Assembly (NCBI GenBank): GCA_033964015.1 | Contig: CM066914.1 | Coordinates: 23,364,234 to 23,428,233, forward strand | DNA from: Scolanthus callimorphus | Taxonomy: Eukaryota > Cnidaria > Anthozoa > Actiniaria > Edwardsiidae | DNA length: 64,000 nt | Reading direction: 5' to 3' | Shown here: piece after piece, positions 24,277-35,520 of the stretch | Numbering within the stretch: position 1 is the stretch's first letter | Layout of the letters: each line of letters opens with the position of its first letter | Position numbers and translations under genes: made by a program | Notes under the pieces: generated by a model | The model's database searches: none | Seen by the model: only the letters and a program-made list of their open reading frames with translations | What the model was told of the DNA's origin: nothing

Positions 24277-24670
24277 AATGGACGATTCCAGTGATACTTA
24301 ATGCGCGCGCTGCATGTCGGTAGTTGTGTTACATTTCATGAGCCAAGTGGCTAGTATGCACGTGTTGCATCCTTAAGTGCATTGCTAAAGTGTCCGCTTA
24401 TAGAGCGGATTTCAGATGACTGTCGTGATTTAATTGCGTTTGCGATTGGTTCGCTTTCTTATTGGCTGATTATTTCTATCAACCAATCAAATTGCGAACT
24501 AACTGCAAGCAAGGGATTACTAGCCAGTTCGTTCGGCTCCTGATTGACTGGGCTGGAAACCATTCAACAGTAAGTTGTAATTACTCTTGTTTCTAATTGG
24601 CTAGTGATTGCACAATTGCGTTTACTTTACGACGGTCATCTGAAATCTGCTCTAGCTGGAATCATCCATT
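24277..24670. repeat. Outer inverted-repeat element enclosing a 254-bp MITE
   Basis: Ends at 24277-24291 ('aatggacgattccag') and 24656-24670 are inverted copies with one mismatch. Inside lies the MITE at 24401-24654. The 'tggaatc.tc..ttga' end motif also occurs near 35224 and 35337. Confidence 0.55.
24401..24654. repeat. 254-bp TIR element, copy 1
   Basis: TIRs begin TAGAGCGGATTTCAGATGAC on the left and have the complementary end with a few mismatches on the right. The interior has CCAAT-like motifs ('ccaatcaaatt'). Same length and ends as 61352-61606; related ends at 46572-46826. Confidence 0.8.
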
Positions 24671-24940
24671 GAAAAATCGAATGCTGTTGCCATTCCACTC
24701 ACACTTTTCTTAGTGCCACTTATATCTGAGAAGCTCAATATCTTTTTTTGAAAAATACTTACACGTCAACAAAACGCTTGGCGTTATTTTTTTAAGTAAA
24801 GCCAATCACGAGACGTCTTGTCAAACAACTGGGGGTTGTGTCTTTGCCGTGCAAAGCATGACTTTTGACATCTTATCGATGCGATAATCGTACAAGTTTC
24901 TATTTGGGAAACTTTGTGAATGGTATGTCCTGTTTCCTAC

Positions 24941-27900
24941 TTATTTGTGAATACTCTTTCTACTTTTTTTGTGGTGGTGAAGGAAAGACTTCTTATGTAT
25001 TAAGCTCTTTTTGCAACACGATTGAGGGCACGTGGGGATGCAGGCAACGTTGCACATGTCAGGACACGAACCAGCCCCGCCTACTTGACCAGCGGGTCCG
25101 ACATCTCCCATAGGCCCACTAGGCCCATTTGGCCCGTTTGGTCCAGGGGGTCCAGGGGGTCCAGGAGGACCCTGTTGGGCTTGAGGGGCTGGAGGTCCAG
25201 GAGGGCCAGGCGGTCCTGGTGGCCCGACGTCGCCAATTTGGCCTGCTGGTCCACCATGTCCGGTAGTTCCAGCAGGGCCACTTGGACCTTGGCATCCAGC
25301 TGAGTTTCCTAAACATCCTCCAATTCCTCCCGCACCGGGCTGACCCGAAGGTCCTGTTTCACCTGATGGTCCTGGTACTCCGTGTGGCCCTGGTGGTCCT
25401 TGTGGTCCAGGTTTTCCAGGAGGACCTGGGGGTGCTGCATGGGCTGGAGGTCCTGGAGGACCTGGAAGTCCTGGCGGTCCTACGTCTCCCATTGGGCCTG
25501 CTGGTCCACTATGTCCAGCGGTTCCAGCTGGGCCACTTGGACCTTGGCATCCTGCAGGGTTTCCTTGACACCCTCCCATTCCTCCCAAACCGGATTGACC
25601 TGAAGGTCCTGTTTCACCAACGGCCCTGGTGGCCCGTTTGGTCCTGGTGGTCCTTGTGGTCCAGGTTGTCCAGGAGGACCTGGGGGTGCTGCATGGGCTG
25701 GAGGTCCTGGAGGACCTGGAAGACCTGGCGGTCCTACGTCTCCCATTGGGCCTGCTGGTCCACTATGTCCAGCGGTTCCAGCTGGGCCACTTGGACCTTG
25801 GCATCCTGCAGGGTTTCCTTGACACCCTCCCATTCCTCCCAAACCGGATTGACCTGAAGGTCCTGTTTCACCCAACGGCCCTGGTGGCCCGTTTGGTCCT
25901 GGTGGTCCTTGTGGTCCAGGCTTTCCAGGAGGACCTGGGGGTGCTGCAGGGGCTGGAGGTCCTGGAAGACCTGAAGGTCCTGGCGGTCCTACGTCGCCAA
26001 TTGGGCCTGCTGGTCCACTTTGTCCAGCGGTTCCAGGCGGGCCACTTGGACCTTGACATCCTGCAGGGTTTCCTTGACACCCTCCACTTCCTCCCAAACC
26101 GGATTGACCTGAAGGTCCTGCTTCACCCAACGGCCCTGGTGGCCCGTTTGGTCCTGGTGGTCCTTGTGGTCCAGGCTTTCCAGGAGGACCTGGGGGCGAT
26201 GGAGGGGCTGGGGGTCCTGCAGGACCTTGATGGCCTGGGGGGCCCACATCTCCGACTGGTCCTGGTATTCCAAGTATTCCTGGTACTCCTGGGGGTCCAT
26301 TTGGTCCTTGTGGCCCTGCTGGATTGCCAGGAGATCCTAGACCTCCCAGTCCTCCAGGAAGTCCTGCAGGTCCAATCTCCCCTGGTGGTCCTAGAATACC
26401 ATTTGGCCCCTGTACTCCTTTAGGCCCTGGTGGACCTTGAGGACCTGGAGGAGCTGGAGGGGCTGGAGGTCCTGGAGGACCTGGAAATCCTTGTGGTCCC
26501 ACGTCTCCCATTTGGCCTGGTGGTCCATTAAGTCCGGCAGTTCCAGGTGGGCCATTTGGACCTTGGCAACCTGCTGGGTTTCCTGAGCATCCTCCAATTC
26601 CTCCTCCACCGGGCTGACCCGAAGGTCCAGCTTCACCCAATGGTCCTGGTGGTCCGTTTGGCCCTGGTGGTCCTTTTAGTCCAGGTTGGCCAGGAGGACC
26701 AGGGGGCGACGGAGGGGCTGGGGGTCCTGCAGGACCTGGAAGGCCTTGGGGGCCAACATCTCCAACTGGTCCTGGTATTCCAAGTATTCCTGGTGCTCCT
26801 GGGGGTCCATGTGGTCCTTGTGGTCCTGCTGGATTGCCACTGGCTCCTGAAAGACCCATTCCTCCAGGAAGCCCTGCTGGTCCACTGTTTCCTGGTGGCC
26901 CAAGAATGCCATTTGGTCCTGGTGGTCCTTTAGGTCCCGCTAGACCAGGAGGACCTGGTGGCGCCGGAGGGGCGGGAGCTCCTGCAGGACCTTGAAGGCC
27001 TGGGGGGCCAACATCTCCAACTGGTCCTGGTATTCCAAGTATTCCTGGTGCTCCTGGGGGTCCATGTGGTCCTTGTGGTCCTGCTGGATTGCCACTGGCT
27101 CCTGAAAGACCCATTCCTCCAGGAAGCCCTGCTGGTCCACTGTTTCCTGGTGGCCCAAGAATGCCATTTGGTCCTGGTGGTCCTTTAGGTCCCGCTAGAC
27201 CAGGAGGACCTGGTGGCGCCGGAGGGGCGGGAGCTCCTGCAGGACCTTGAAGGCCTGGGGGGCCAACATCTCCAACTGGTCCTGGTATTCCAAGTATTCC
27301 TGGTGCTCCTGGGGGTCCATGTGGTCCTTGTGGTCCTGCTGGATTGCCACTGGCTCCTGCAAGACCCATTCCTCCAGGAAGCCCTGCAGGTCCAACCTCT
27401 CCTGGTGGTCCCAGAATACCATTTGGTCCTGGTTGTCCTTTGAGTCCTTGTGGACCAGGAGGACCTGGGGGCGCAGGAGGAGCTGGAGGGCCGGGAAGAC
27501 CTGGACGTCCTGGAGGGCCTACATCTCCAACTGGTCCTACTATTCCAAGTATTCCTGGTGGTCCTGGGGGTCCATTTGGTCCTTGTGGTCCTGCTGGATT
27601 GCCTTGGGCTCCTGGCAGACCCATTCCTCCAGGAAGCCCTCCTGGTCCAATGTTTCCTGGTGGTCCCAAAATACCAGTTGGTCCCGTTTGTCCTTTAGGC
27701 CCAGGTGGACCAGGAGGACCTGCGGGCGCCGGAGGGGCTGGGGGTCCTGCGGCACCTGGAAGGCCTGGGGGGCCTACATCTCCAAGTGGTCCTGGTATTC
27801 CAAGTATTCCTGGTGCTCCTGGGGGTCCATTTGGTCCTTGAGGCCCCGCTGGATTGCCTTGAGCTCCTGGCAGACCCATTCCTCCAGGAAGCCCTGCAGG

Positions 27901-30900
27901 TCCAACCTCTCCTGGTGGTCCCAGAATACCATTTGGTCCTGGTTGTCCTTTGAATCCTTGTGGACCAGGAGGACCTGGGGGCGCAGGAGGAGCTGGAGGG
28001 CCGGGAGGACCTGGACGTCCTGGAGGGCCTACATCTCCAAGTGGTCCTGGTATTCCAAGTATTCCTGGTTGTCCTGGGGGTCCATTTGGTCCTTGAGGCC
28101 CCGCTGGATTGCCTGGGGCTCCTGGCAGACCCATTCCTCCAGGAAGCCCTGCAGGTCCAACCTCTCCTGGTGGTCCCAGAATACCATTTGGTCCTGGTTG
28201 TCCTTTGAATCCTTGTGGACCAGGAGGACCTGGGGGCGCAGGAGGAGCTGGAGGGCCGGGAGGACCTGGAAGGCCTGGAGGGCCTACATCTCCAAGTGGT
28301 CCTGGTATTCCAAGTATTCCTGGTTGTCCTGGGGGTCCATTTGGTCCTTGAGGCCCAGCTGGATTGCCTTGGGCTCCTGGCAGACCTATTCCTCCAGGAA
28401 GCCCTGCAGGTCCAACCTCTCCTGGTGGTCCCAGAATACCATTTGGTCCTGGTTGTCCTTTGGGTCCTTGTGGACCAGGAGGACCTGGGGGTGCAGGAGG
28501 AGCTGGAGGGCCGGGAGGACCTGGAAGTCCTGGAGGGCCTACGTCTCCAAGTTGTCCTGGCATTCCTAGAGGTCCTGGTGCTCCTGCGGGTCCATTTGGT
28601 CCTTGTGGTCCTGCTGGATTGCCTGGGGCTCCTGGAAGACCCATTCCTCCAGGAAGTCCTGCAGGTCCGACGTCTCCTGGTGGTCCAAGAATACCATTTG
28701 GTCCCGGTTGTCCTTTAGGCCCTGGTAGACCAGGAGGACCTGGTGGCGCCGGAGGAGCTGGAGGGCCTGGAGCACCTGGAAGGCCTGGAGGGCCTACATC
28801 TCCAAGTGGTCCTGGTATTCCAAGTATTCCTGGTTGTCCTGGGGGTCCTGGGGGTCCATTTGGACCTGCTGGATTCCCGGGAGCACCTAATTCACCTGCA
28901 CATCCCGCAGACCCCGCGCATCCTACATCTCCGGGTGGTCCAAGAGGTCCATTTGGCCCTGGCGGTCCTATTGGTCCCGGAGGACCAGGTGGTCCTTCAG
29001 GTGCTGGCGGGCTTGGTGGCCCTGGAGGTCCTGGTGGTCCAGGAAGACCAATGTCCCCTACCTCTCCAGGCGGTCCTGAGATGCCGTTTGTTCCTGGTGG
29101 TCCGTTTGGTCCTGTTTCTCCAGCAGGATTTCCTGGCGGTCCTGCTAGACCAGGAGGCCCCTGGGGTCCTGGGACACCTGGAGGGCCTTTAGGTCCGTCA
29201 GGGCCTTGTGGGCCTGCAAATCCTGGTGGTCCATCTGGACCTGGTGGTCCCGGCACTGGTGCAGGTGCAGGTGGTGGGGGTGGTAGGGCAGCTGATGCTG
29301 TTCCTTCACAACAACTAATTGTACATTGTGGGGCGCAATATTCTGCACATCCATTGCCGCAGGTATCAGCATCCCTCTTCCAGACTATAGAATGTAACGA
29401 TAATACAGTTAGGTCTTTCAGCAGACGCTGTACTTGATACAAGCATATATATTGTGAAACAGACACATCTGCACAGTCAGGTTTAAAAACACAATATGGT
29501 GCTGTTTTACTCGACTTTATTCCGATTTAAGTCTATTAATTTCCTTTCGTCTAAGTGAGTAAAATACCAATTTCAATGACGTAAGCACCGTTAGGCGACT
29601 ATTTTAAATCGTTACAATCACTGCAAAAGTGACCGTGATAGAAAGCGCGTCCATTGGTCGAGATGTACTCCACAGCATTGCCTTGTGCATATATTATTAC
29701 ACTCGGGCAACTGTGCGTTCACGAATTTGTTTCACATTCGCGAATGGTTCTTAGTGGACGTCAATCAAACGTTCGCTTAGTGGTTCCCCGCCATGTCGGC
29801 CGCATTGAATGAAAATTATTCCGCACACCATCAAGAATAACCGCCTAGAGGTTTCTCTTGTGCTTTCAGATGAAGAGTTTTTTTTATCTTAGGGAAAGAG
29901 GCTGATCGTAGAAAGGGATAACGGACGTATGTTTAAAATCCATGTATTTGCAAGGCGATTCGTCTCTATGCAAACACCAATATATGAGCATACAACCTAA
30001 GAAACGAAAATCGATTCAGTGAACAATTCAACTGGTAAACCCTTTTACACATTTCTTTTCGTATGAAAATAAAAAAACGAAATTCCAGGGTGGGTAAGCG
30101 CAATTTCCAGGGTGGTCATGAGAAAATCACAGGAATTCCAGGGTGGGTGGTTCAAATTAAAAAAATCCTGTGGTCTGGTGTCTTCAGGGGGTGCGATTTT
30201 TTTTTGCGACTGCCCATTAAGAGAGAAAGGAACGCGTAATCAAGCACGGCTTTGGCACGGCCGTATTGCCGTTCGTCATGTCAACATACTCAAAACAAAT
30301 GCTCTAATGAGCCATGAATGAGCTAAACAAAGGGGAACCTGTGACCGAGGGCTGGAAAATGTTGACCGCACGGTAAGAATTAGGATCGGCGTATGGACTA
30401 GGCTTAGTACTAACGGCAGTCTAATCATATGAGCCGTTCCTCGCGCAAATGAGGAAACTCTTAAAGTCTATTCATTTGCATAAGGAACGGCAGATGATTA
30501 GATGATATCTTGGGTAATCAGGGCAGTAATGGCAGAAACAATTCAGATTCGTAGGGGAAAGGCAAGCTGGAACCCTCTCTGGATTCCATAAATCCGGATC
30601 TTTTTTAATCTTTTTATTGCCGTTCACATGTGTAGTTTATCCTATAAGTGTGAAGAGGTGATGCTATTGATTTCAAGTCCACAGTTGCTTCTGAGGAATT
30701 GTTTAAAAAAAGCCTTTTGTTTCTTACAATTATTGTTAATTTAGCCGTTATAAAATACCAAAAATGATTGTATGAAATATATGTTTGTAGAAATAAAGCT
30801 TACAGAAGCAGCTATGAACTTGGAACATTCCGATTTGGCATGTTTCTCAACACTTGTAAGGCATGTCCGGATTGGAGAAAATTTTAAAATATTTGTAAAC

Positions 30901-31639
30901 TTGTGAGTGATGATTGTCGCCTACGATTCTGAATAGAGCTCCTCGGCTTGGGCGTAATGTTTCCCCATTTCAGACCACGTGGCATTCCCATGAGTATTCT
31001 TTCTTTCGTTTTCTGTTACGCACCGAATCATATATGAATATGGAAGAATTGCAAACAAAGAAAGAATATTTAAATGAATGGCATGTGATCAGAAATGGGA
31101 AAACATTACGCCCGAATCCGTTAATATAACGATTATCGGTTCAAGACCCACATGCGGGAAAGGGCATGTCCAACTCTACAAAATCCTAAAGTTTGGTATT
31201 AATCAGGCAAATAGTGATCGAGAAATAGCCATTCAAAAAGTCCAAAATTTTAAAAGATTTTTGTGAAATCCGGACGCGACGTCCGGCAAACCAATACAAA
31301 GTTTATAAAATTCCAGCATCTTCGAATGGCTGTATCTCAATCGGAATTTACACAATCAACGCCAAACTTTAAGATTTTGTATAGTTTTACATGCTCTTTC
31401 TTTTTATGTGGATCTCGTTTCGATAATGGTACTATTAAGGGATTCGCCCCAGGCACTCACGGGTATGAAATCAGACAATTAGGCCCGCCATCTTTTCCTG
31501 ATTACCCATCATGCACCTGGTAGCGGGAGCTCTTCTATAGCAATTCACAATAACATTAAGACAACTTACTGCTTCTAAAAGAACGGCTGTGGACGACGGA
31601 GACAATAACTAGCAAAAGGCACCCAACACGGAGCAGCAT
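24941..31639 (-). CDS. Giant minicollagen-like protein: signal peptide, CRD, about 16 collagen modules, CRD
   Basis: Two coding exons: 31570-31639 (signal peptide) and 24941-29384, joined by a phase-1 GT-AG intron (A|GTAAGTTG, acceptor 'ctatag'). The product order is: signal peptide [18 protein letters not shown]; short propeptide ending [24 protein letters not shown], the exact minicollagen pattern (C-x3 four times, then CC); polyproline; about 1,400 residues of Gly-X-Y; a second exact [21 protein letters not shown]; and a basic Lys/His tail. The collagen is built from about sixteen 85-residue (255-bp) modules. Each has two regular interruptions, a GNPA insertion and an APPAPP stretch without Gly. 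Modules near both ends carry extra Cys pairs (GGC-GNPAGCQ). Known minicollagens have about 12-20 triplets, so this is far outside the usual size. One base is missing near 25616, where CACCAACGG replaces CACCCAACGG of the next module; with it the gene is 1,505 codons. Likely a nematocyst or spirocyst wall or tubule protein (inference). Confidence 0.88.
26751..27355 (-). repeat. Near-identical adjacent collagen modules (recent 255-bp duplication)
   Basis: By eye, 26751-27100 and 27006-27355 match base for base at an offset of 255 bp, while other modules differ at many positions. A second young pair is 25430-25620 and 25685-25875. Modules are being gained or homogenised by unequal exchange. Confidence 0.8.
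30414..30501. repeat. Hairpin MITE, copy 2
   Basis: Palindromic element with 'ggcagtctaatcat' and 'gccgttcct' arms, related to 15739-15830. Confidence 0.7.
30941..31120. repeat. 'GGGAAAACATTACG' inverted-repeat element, full copy
   Basis: The left end (cctcggcttgggcgtaatg) and right end (gggaaaacattacgcccga) are inverted copies, each followed inward by a diverged 'ccacgtggcattc' motif. 180 bp, no ORF. Confidence 0.75.
31570..31639 (-). CDS. Signal-peptide exon of the giant minicollagen
   Basis: 70 bases encode 23 residues plus one base (phase 1). The ATG lies just after a long T-run acceptor (AG at 31653-31654). Joined to 29384 the junction codon is ATC, giving ...SFRS-I-WKR, so the Lys-Arg site follows directly. 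Structure and phase match 12589-12661. Confidence 0.85.
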
Positions 31640-31659
31640 TTTACTAGTTGCTCTAAAAA

Positions 31660-34600
31660 AAAAAAGAAAAGCACTGAATGTCATTTTTGAGGGATGTTGG
31701 AAAGCATGTACCAATAACATTTCTCCTGTCATCTGAGATCTGGGAGACATAATTAACTGCTAAAGAAGGCTCTACTTTATTCATGTTAGACATCATGTGG
31801 TGATTGAGAAGGTATGCCGTTAAGTCTAGTTCACATTAGCGACATAACGACATCACGTCACGCGAACAAAATCCTCCCACTTGAAAACGAAAAAGTACCT
31901 AAATAAGCACACAATACTCGTAGAAATAAATCAATGTTGACATGCTGTGTCGACAATCTTGACCATTTCTTTTCCCGAACTATCGTCATTATATCGCGAG
32001 TGCGAACCCGACTTCTGACATCAAACATTCTAGCTCAACATTGATTCCTTAAAATACCAAATTTTGAAATGAATGAATGAAATGAATGAATGAATGAAAT
32101 GATTCACACCTAAATGGGAGCCGTGCCTTAGAGAAGAAAGAGTATCAAAAAGTCATTTGTAAAATTACAATAAACCAACTTGCATGTTGCCAATTAACAG
32201 GAACTCTTCCTTTAGAATGTTCTTTTTCCTTTTAGAAGGTATGTTTTTAAACTTGTAACGACGGTTTTAGTATTTTTGTATCGAGTCCTTCGTTGTGAGA
32301 AAATCGGGTGTAAAATCATTTTTAAATACGCGCTAATTGTTTATAAAATTTTGCAGTCAAACAAGGATTTCACTTATTTAACTGCACGATAACAAAAAAA
32401 TTAGTAAAAAATGTATCACGGGGCTGTGATTCAACTGTATAAAACTTGAACTAGTCCCAAAGCTTGGCAGCAAAGTGCGTTTTTGCCTTTGCTGCCATTT
32501 TTGGCTTGGGTTCCGATACACCACTAAACTGCAGATAGTACAGCAGATAGAAGTGTTAACTCTACGCTGGTATTTAAGCAAAATATTTACATTCCTTGCT
32601 TAAAACGTAAAACAAAACATCAATGTAGAAATAGAAATCCACCTACTTTCTCCAAGAGAGTGCGTTTTTACCTTGATAAAACTCCTCCACTTATGATTTT
32701 TCCAGCGATCGAACTCTGAGTTTCATTGTTTGAAATGTGGTAATACCGTATTGGTCAATTCCGCCGTATTTTACGTGTCGAAGGTTAAATAATTAACAGC
32801 AAACTGGGGACTGTTTTGTTGGTATCTATCTAAAAATTGTTCATGTAGCAGGTGGTATGTCTTACGATCATTTGCTATTATCAACTAGGATTTTCTTGCT
32901 TGATTTTGTTCATCTAAAAAACTCTAGATTTCCCTCCGCTATTTTAAAATCTTAAATTGTCAAGCTAGTGGTATTATAAGTATAGGTGTAAAAATCCGGT
33001 GGGTGTCGTTTTTGAGATGATGATATATTTTTGGTATCTTGAGGTGTCTTGACTAAGTTACCGACTTATCGGCAATTTAACAACCAGCAAAATAAATCTT
33101 GCATCCAAATTCCCTTTTATTTTTCCCAAGGTTTATTCCAAATTTTAGAAACCCCATCTTGTTTAACTATAAAACGTGCGGGCTTTGAAGTCTGTGCTAT
33201 TTCTCCCATAAAAAGTCCCCTCCGAATGTTGTTTATGTTGTAAAATGTCATGGCATGTAATTTCTCGAAAATTGTTGAGACTTAATAGTAGATACCTTCT
33301 GCTTTCCTTCCCAGTATTCATTAACTATCATATACCCTGCAAATGCATGTACATTTGGCTTATACGAGTAAAATAAAGTGAAAAATATAGAACTTACCGA
33401 CTCCGTCAGGTTTGTGCCTTCCCTGATCCTGTGATCTCAGAATCACGTTGCGGGAGTTTCTTTGCATCAACCCTAATACTATTATGCGCATGCGCCAACA
33501 CACTTGTGTAAACTACCAAAATAACCATTACGAGCTCAAGCCGATTGCGGCTGAAGTAAATCACCGCGCGTATGAACTTCATGAAAAGTTGTTCAGGTTC
33601 CAAGAGTCCATAGCTGTTTTAGTGGAAGGGTACTGCTGTGTTGTTCGATTTATTTTTGTCAATTGGCATAAGAAAATGCGAGGGGCTTAGATTGAATTTA
33701 AACCATGAAACGTAGTCCGCACGCCTTAGATGGACTTTTGTCTACGAAGCTCTGTGCTGAATTGCAAATACTCATCATTGATATAACCGTGTTAGCAACT
33801 AGATCTTCGGTTAGAGTATTCCAGAACAGAGTATAGCAGACACTTGTATAACTCGGTGTCTAATATCGCTGTTCCCTGTGATTTTATTTCTGACTAATTT
33901 TCAACTAAACAACCTTACACAACCCACCAGAATCCCAGCCCATACCTAGACAACGGGAAAACGTGTCTATTGCCAATTCTATTGCGTTACAGTAAAATTG
34001 TTTTGTCGATCTTATATCCCCTAAACAAACAAATGGCGATTTTAGAAACCTAGATTAGAGTACCTGTTTTGCAAGTTGTCATTTATTAATAGTTAACCAT
34101 GACTGTTATAGCTGAACGCCTACTTTTTAATATTCTCTTATCTGAACTCTCTGATTTTCAACCTTTTCAGCTTTTATGAAAGAAATGGTATTTGGGAAAT
34201 GTTATGATGGATAGGAGCATGTGCTCGACGGGCATGATTTTTTTTAAAAATGTGTCCCAGTTCTCGATTAGCCGTTTGACTTTTGATGCCCGAGTCAGTC
34301 TATTACGACATCATGTACTCTGTCAAAGGATAATAAATCGACCTGATCTAATACAGAGCCAAGCCGACAGTTTGTGCGACTGAGGTGGGCTTTAACATTA
34401 GATGCTCTCACGGTCAACAACGTTGTAAAACACTATATGTTCAGTTAATATGAACGTGTAAACAATCCACTTGACCTGTCGAAATTCGACAGTGCTTGCG
34501 AGGCTCGTTCGTTCTTTTCAGACTAACTGTTGTGTCATGTTGTTCATCTCATGTCGGTTCAATGACTCTTATTTGCTGGCAGGTGCTTTATTCATGCGTT

Positions 34601-34739
34601 TTGACTAAGATCAACGAGCGATCAAGCCTGTCGTCCTCTCAGGCTCATTTGTTTGTTTGTGACACTTAAACTAAACACTGGCGCCAGAGGAAACTTTCAA
34701 AAACTGAAATCATTTGTCGTGAGTTAGGCTGGGGCCAGT
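31660..34739. other. Upstream region of the giant minicollagen; possible noncoding exon at 33393-33603
   Basis: A canonical minus-strand donor (G|GTAAGTT) lies at 33392-33393. Upstream is a short hydrophobic frame ('MVILVVYTSVLAHAH') that runs into a stop 17 bases before the donor. It could be the 5'UTR exon of the giant minicollagen, spliced to about 31652, or chance. No TATA box is clear. GAAT-type simple repeats lie at 32069-32100. Nothing else is supported. Confidence 0.35.
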
Positions 34740-35520
34740 TGACCAATAGGCCATTCCAGCTAAAACGCACGCGCGCGCTGCATGTCTTTCTCTTACTGCA
34801 TTTTGTATGATTCCTTAAATAATAATACAAAATTTTACAGTTTTTTTTTTACATTTACATTTACATTTGTACATTTACACGCGCTGCATGGCAGACGGCT
34901 TGGGATTTCTTAAATAAAGAAGAACGCGCGCGCGCTTAAGTAATTAGCCTGATTCCACTTGTCTCGAGATACTTTATTCCGGATTATCACAAAAACCGAA
35001 TCCAACAATTGTTTTATACACTGAATTAGTAATAAATATTTTCGTGATGAACGAAGTTTATTATTCTCTCGAGCAATTTTTTGCACAAGCCCTGGCTTAT
35101 GGTGCATTGCGCGCGTAGAATCTAGACAAGATCTTGAAGACCCTCAAATTGCGCGATTACAAAAGAAAAGCGCGCGCTCTTAGCCAATCAGAATAGCGAT
35201 AGTGAGTACAATGTATAATAATAGCTGGAATCGTCAATTGAGGGACATTTGTTGAACCAAACACGGCGCTGCATTCTGATAGTTGGAGACGGCTTGGTAT
35301 TTTCTAAATAGAGAAGAACGCGTGCGCGTATACGGCTGGAATCTTCCATTGAGGGACATGAGAAACATAAATGAGTTGAAACATGTAACAGTGCAACAAC
35401 CTGCCAACAACTCGCGATCAATAAACACCATATTTGGAATGCAACAGATTCTTCGTGTAGCCAATCAGAAACGGGAGATGTGATCCGTCATGTTTTCTAA
35501 AAATAACGCGCGCGAACTTC
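34740..35520. repeat. Cluster of decayed 'ACGCGCGCG' repeats
   Basis: The motif 'tctaaatagagaagaacgcg' or variants, alternating CG runs and 'ctgcat' recur near 34775, 34880-34932, 35267-35325 and 35490-35515. 'gctggaatc.tc.attgaggg' occurs twice (35223, 35336). This looks like overlapping remnants of one small-element family. Confidence 0.55.

Larger units (their letters stand above)
29467..31569 (-). other. Intron of the giant minicollagen, with two repeats
   Basis: The intron runs 29385-31569. It holds the hairpin MITE copy at 30414-30501 and the inverted-repeat element at 30941-31120. No further coding exon is needed, because the phases of the two flanking exons agree. Confidence 0.7.

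Noticed and set aside
25022..29437. Long plus-strand frames rich in Gly/Pro, Trp/Ser or Val/Leu across the collagen region, up to 440 codons
   Set aside because: They are antisense readings of the 255-bp collagen modules. The minus strand has the signal peptide, CRDs and splice sites.
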